From: an uncultured Clostridium sp.
Lineage (GTDB): Bacteria; Bacillota_A; Clostridia; TANB77; CAG-508
Direction: 5' to 3'
DNA: 9,449 bases
Assembly: GCA_947382445.1 (NCBI GenBank)
Contig: CANCZH010000065.1
Span: 1-9,449, forward strand
Position 1 is the first letter of the stretch. The number at the start of each line of letters is the position of its first letter. Below the pieces are notes generated by a model. That model did not search any database. It saw only the letters and a list, made by a program, of their open reading frames with translations, and was not told the origin of the DNA. The translations under genes were made by a program, and so were the position numbers. Of the stretch, positions 7,481 through 9,449 are shown in pieces.

Positions 7481-7560
7481 CTATTTTATGTATATTATAT
7501 ATATGTTATAAAGAGAATTTTCATATACTTTGAAAAGATAATAACGTATATTAAAAATAG
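7481..7560 (+). promoter_or_regulatory. Conserved promoter/leader block of paralogue E
   Basis: This is the fourth copy of the 80-nt block, ungapped. TGTTATAAA is at 7504-7512 and TTTTAT at 7484-7489. The dyad is weakened here: TATGTA-TAT-TATATA (7487-7501) has one arm change relative to the other copies, so an operator at this site would be altered. The downstream 44-nt part (7517-7560) differs from that of B at only one position. Confidence 0.65.
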
Positions 7561-7588
7561 ATGAACAAATAAAAGCTAGGAGGAACAA

Positions 7589-9449
7589 ATGAAAAAAATA
7601 TTTAAGATAATAACAGTAACATTAATAATATTAATTTTTTTTATATTAGCATTATTTTGTATCAAGGGAGGCAAAATATCACTAATACAAAACATAAGAC
7701 AAAAAATAGAAAAAGCAGAAGAAAATATAAATGAAATAACAATAGTTGATGTAACAGATTTAGAAGATAATGGCAACTTAGAACATGAACATATTATAAA
7801 AACAATGTATGATGAAAATAAACATTGGGAAGAATGTATAATTTGTGGAGAAAAATTAAATCAAGAAATACATAATTTTACAACAGTATGGGCTTTATCA
7901 GTTGAATCATGTAGTAATTCTAATTATGCTACAAATACATGCTCATGTGGATATGTATATTATTCGAAAAGACCATGTGTGTGGACAGGCCAATATTTTG
8001 TGAATTCTGGATATATGCATTCTAAAAAATGTAATGTTTGTGGAGAAACAATACAGAAAGAATATTATTTAAATTCTTATAAAAGTGGTAATTTATACCC
8101 TACACCATCACCACTTTCCGAGCCATGTAGAAATGGTGCAATATTATCATGTGCTACTAATTCAGGAACTTGTTCAATTTGTAAAGCATATAGAAATAGA
8201 GGAGAACATGTATTACGAGCCAATAATGGAGTATTAAAATGTAGTATTTGTAATAATAGTTATGGAACATATACATCAGAACCAACTATAATAAATGAAT
8301 CAACTATTCCAGTAACATATACCAATACATATAGAATAAACTTAGTTGGCATAAAATATGAAAATGTAATAGGTGAAATTAATAAGAATATTTACTCAAC
8401 AAATAAACAAACTGTATCGAATATGAATTCTACTAAAACACAATTTACAGTTACTACTACAGCACAACTTAGTAGTAATGTAAAAGAAATGAAATATTCA
8501 GATCAACGTATATTTGTAACTTCGAATGGAGCACTTTTTTATTTATTTCTTCCACAAATATTAAGATCACCAGATTTAACAGAACCAACAATATCTAACA
8601 TAACTTCTTATGATAATACTGAATTATTAGAATGGAGTAAAACAAAACCAATAACTATAAGTGGAACAGAAAATTATTGTAATAAAGTTAAAGTGAAAAT
8701 TGTAGAAGTTGAAAACGAAGAAAATATTATTTTTGAAACTGAAACAAATGTTAGTAATAATAACTATTCAGTATCATGTATTCCAGAATTAGAAGTAAGC
8801 ACAAGTGGAAAGAGATTTAAAGTAATAGTAACAGATGCTTGTGAAAATAGTACAAAGCAAGAATTTACAATAGCAAAAGTTGATATAATTTCACCCAAAC
8901 CAACATCAAGTGAGGAAGTAGGAGGAGACTGGGCAAAATCAAAAGATTTTACGTTTACAGCAACAGATTATGGAATAGGAGAAGTGCAAGTAGCGTTCAA
9001 TGATATAAAAGATTTAAAGTTAGCAAATGTAGATGAAAATATATATTCAAGAAACTACAAATTTACAGGAGACGTATACAGACCAAAACAACTGTCAGTA
9101 ATGTATAAGGATGGATTAGGGAATATATCAATGCAGAAAATAACAATAGACAAAATAGATAATACAGCACCAACTATAACAAATGCAGATCTACATAATA
9201 GTACAATCACAATAACATCAAATGATGAGCATGAAACACTAGGAGAAGGTTCAGGAGTAATAAAATACAGGTATTTATCAAGTGAAGAAAAAATAGAAAA
9301 TCCAAAGCTAACAAATGAAAACAGTATAGAAGTGAACAAAACAGAAGAAATAAAAATAAAAGATATATACAAAACAAAATATATTTATCTAGTAGCAGAA
9401 GATTATGTAGGAAACATAAGTGAAGTATATGAATTTAAAGTACCAGAAT
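7589..9449 (+). CDS. Paralogue E: exported Cys/His-rich Ig/FN3-repeat surface protein, 3' end outside the window
   Basis: The frame is open from the ATG at 7589 to the window edge (620 codons), so the gene is cut only by the window. AGGAGG at 7578-7583 lies five nt before the ATG. Residues 7-24 are hydrophobic, encoded through a T8 run (7635-7642) and ending in Cys24. EITIVDVTDL (49-58) is the beta-like segment. Candidate metal ligands are H66, H68, H79, C83xxC86, H95, C108, C118xC120, C130, C148xxC151, C180, C188, C195xxC198 and C218xxC221. Residues about 222-330 are divergent. Ig-like modules lie at about 331-434, 435-526 and 527-618, and the window ends at the start of the FN3-like module (KVPE). 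The first half is closest to D (shared NYAT, GYMH and KKC landmarks); from about nt 8850 it is closest to C, so the gene looks chimeric. Function unknown. Confidence 0.88.
   Translation, partial: MKKIFKIITVTLIILIFFILALFCIKGGKISLIQNIRQKIEKAEENINEITIVDVTDLEDNGNLEHEHIIKTMYDENKHWEECIICGEKLNQEIHNFTTVWALSVESCSNSNYATNTCSCGYVYYSKRPCVWTGQYFVNSGYMHSKKCNVCGETIQKEYYLNSYKSGNLYPTPSPLSEPCRNGAILSCATNSGTCSICKAYRNRGEHVLRANNGVLKCSICNNSYGTYTSEPTIINESTIPVTYTNTYRINLVGIKYENVIGEINKNIYSTNKQTVSNMNSTKTQFTVTTTAQLSSNVKEMKYSDQRIFVTSNGALFYLFLPQILRSPDLTEPTISNITSYDNTELLEWSKTKPITISGTENYCNKVKVKIVEVENEENIIFETETNVSNNNYSVSCIPELEVSTSGKRFKVIVTDACENSTKQEFTIAKVDIISPKPTSSEEVGGDWAKSKDFTFTATDYGIGEVQVAFNDIKDLKLANVDENIYSRNYKFTGDVYRPKQLSVMYKDGLGNISMQKITIDKIDNTAPTITNADLHNSTITITSNDEHETLGEGSGVIKYRYLSSEEKIENPKLTNENSIEVNKTEEIKIKDIYKTKYIYLVAEDYVGNISEVYEFKVPE

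Larger units (their letters stand above)
1..9449 (+). repeat. Tandem array of paralogous transcription units (A-E)
   Basis: Start-to-start distances are 2367 nt (B-C), 2357 nt (C-D) and 2613 nt (D-E, lengthened by the larger gene D and the extra spacer segment). Each complete unit is promoter block, AGGAGG, gene and terminator. Both window edges cut a unit, so the array holds at least five members. Leader and 3' halves are conserved, while the centres differ. Confidence 0.92.

Noticed and set aside
2510..9372. Open frames of 60-131 codons on the - strand
   Set aside because: They are antisense shadows of genes B-E or of the conserved leader, have no usable ribosome binding sites, and recur at equivalent positions only because the genes are repeated.
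1..9449. CRISPR array or phage tail-fibre cassette explaining the repeats
   Set aside because: The repeats are whole genes of about 2.4 kb with separate promoters and terminators. There are no short regularly spaced direct repeats and no phage structural, assembly or recombinase gene in the window.

Overview
The window is very AT-rich. Its ribosome binding sites are strong AGGAGG motifs, all stops are TAA, no in-frame TGA is needed, and rho-independent terminators are easy to see. This fits a low-GC member of the Bacillota, most likely a Clostridia-type or uncultured gut lineage. I cannot place it more precisely without a search. There is no RNA gene, transposase, CRISPR array or metabolic gene here.

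Almost the whole window is one head-to-tail tandem array of a single gene family, all on the + strand. I call the copies A (only its last 24 codons, ending at 73), B (252-2429, 725 aa), C (2619-4799, 726 aa), D (4976-7252, 758 aa) and E (7589 to beyond the window edge, 620 codons seen). Each of B to E is its own transcription unit. It starts with an almost invariant 80-nt promoter/leader block, then AGGAGG and ATG, one long gene, and (where the 3' end is visible) a hairpin-plus-T terminator. The array continues past both ends of the window.

The proteins share one layout: a Lys-rich N-terminus and one hydrophobic segment (about residues 7-24), a short beta-like segment, a Cys/His-rich region of about 150-175 residues with five spaced CxxC/CxC units, a fast-diverging beta-rich stretch, three Ig-like modules joined by D-x-x-x-P linkers, and a C-terminal fibronectin-III-like module that stops just after a strand. 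They look like exported, membrane-tethered surface proteins. No enzyme motif, LPxTG signal or wall-binding repeat is seen, and the ligand is unknown.

The notable pattern is how variation is spread. Leader, signal region and 3' half are conserved even at synonymous sites between some copies, while the Cys/His and following regions diverge. Similarity switches abruptly inside genes: D is diverged from C upstream of about 6540 and nearly identical downstream, and E is D-like in its first half and C-like in its second. This points to recombination or gene conversion within the array and suggests a diversifying surface-protein locus, possibly for antigenic or ligand variation. That biological role is inference.

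The D-E spacer (336 nt) differs from the others (176-189 nt) by an extra stretch of about 150 nt made largely of inverted repeats. It may be a small non-autonomous element or a structured RNA.
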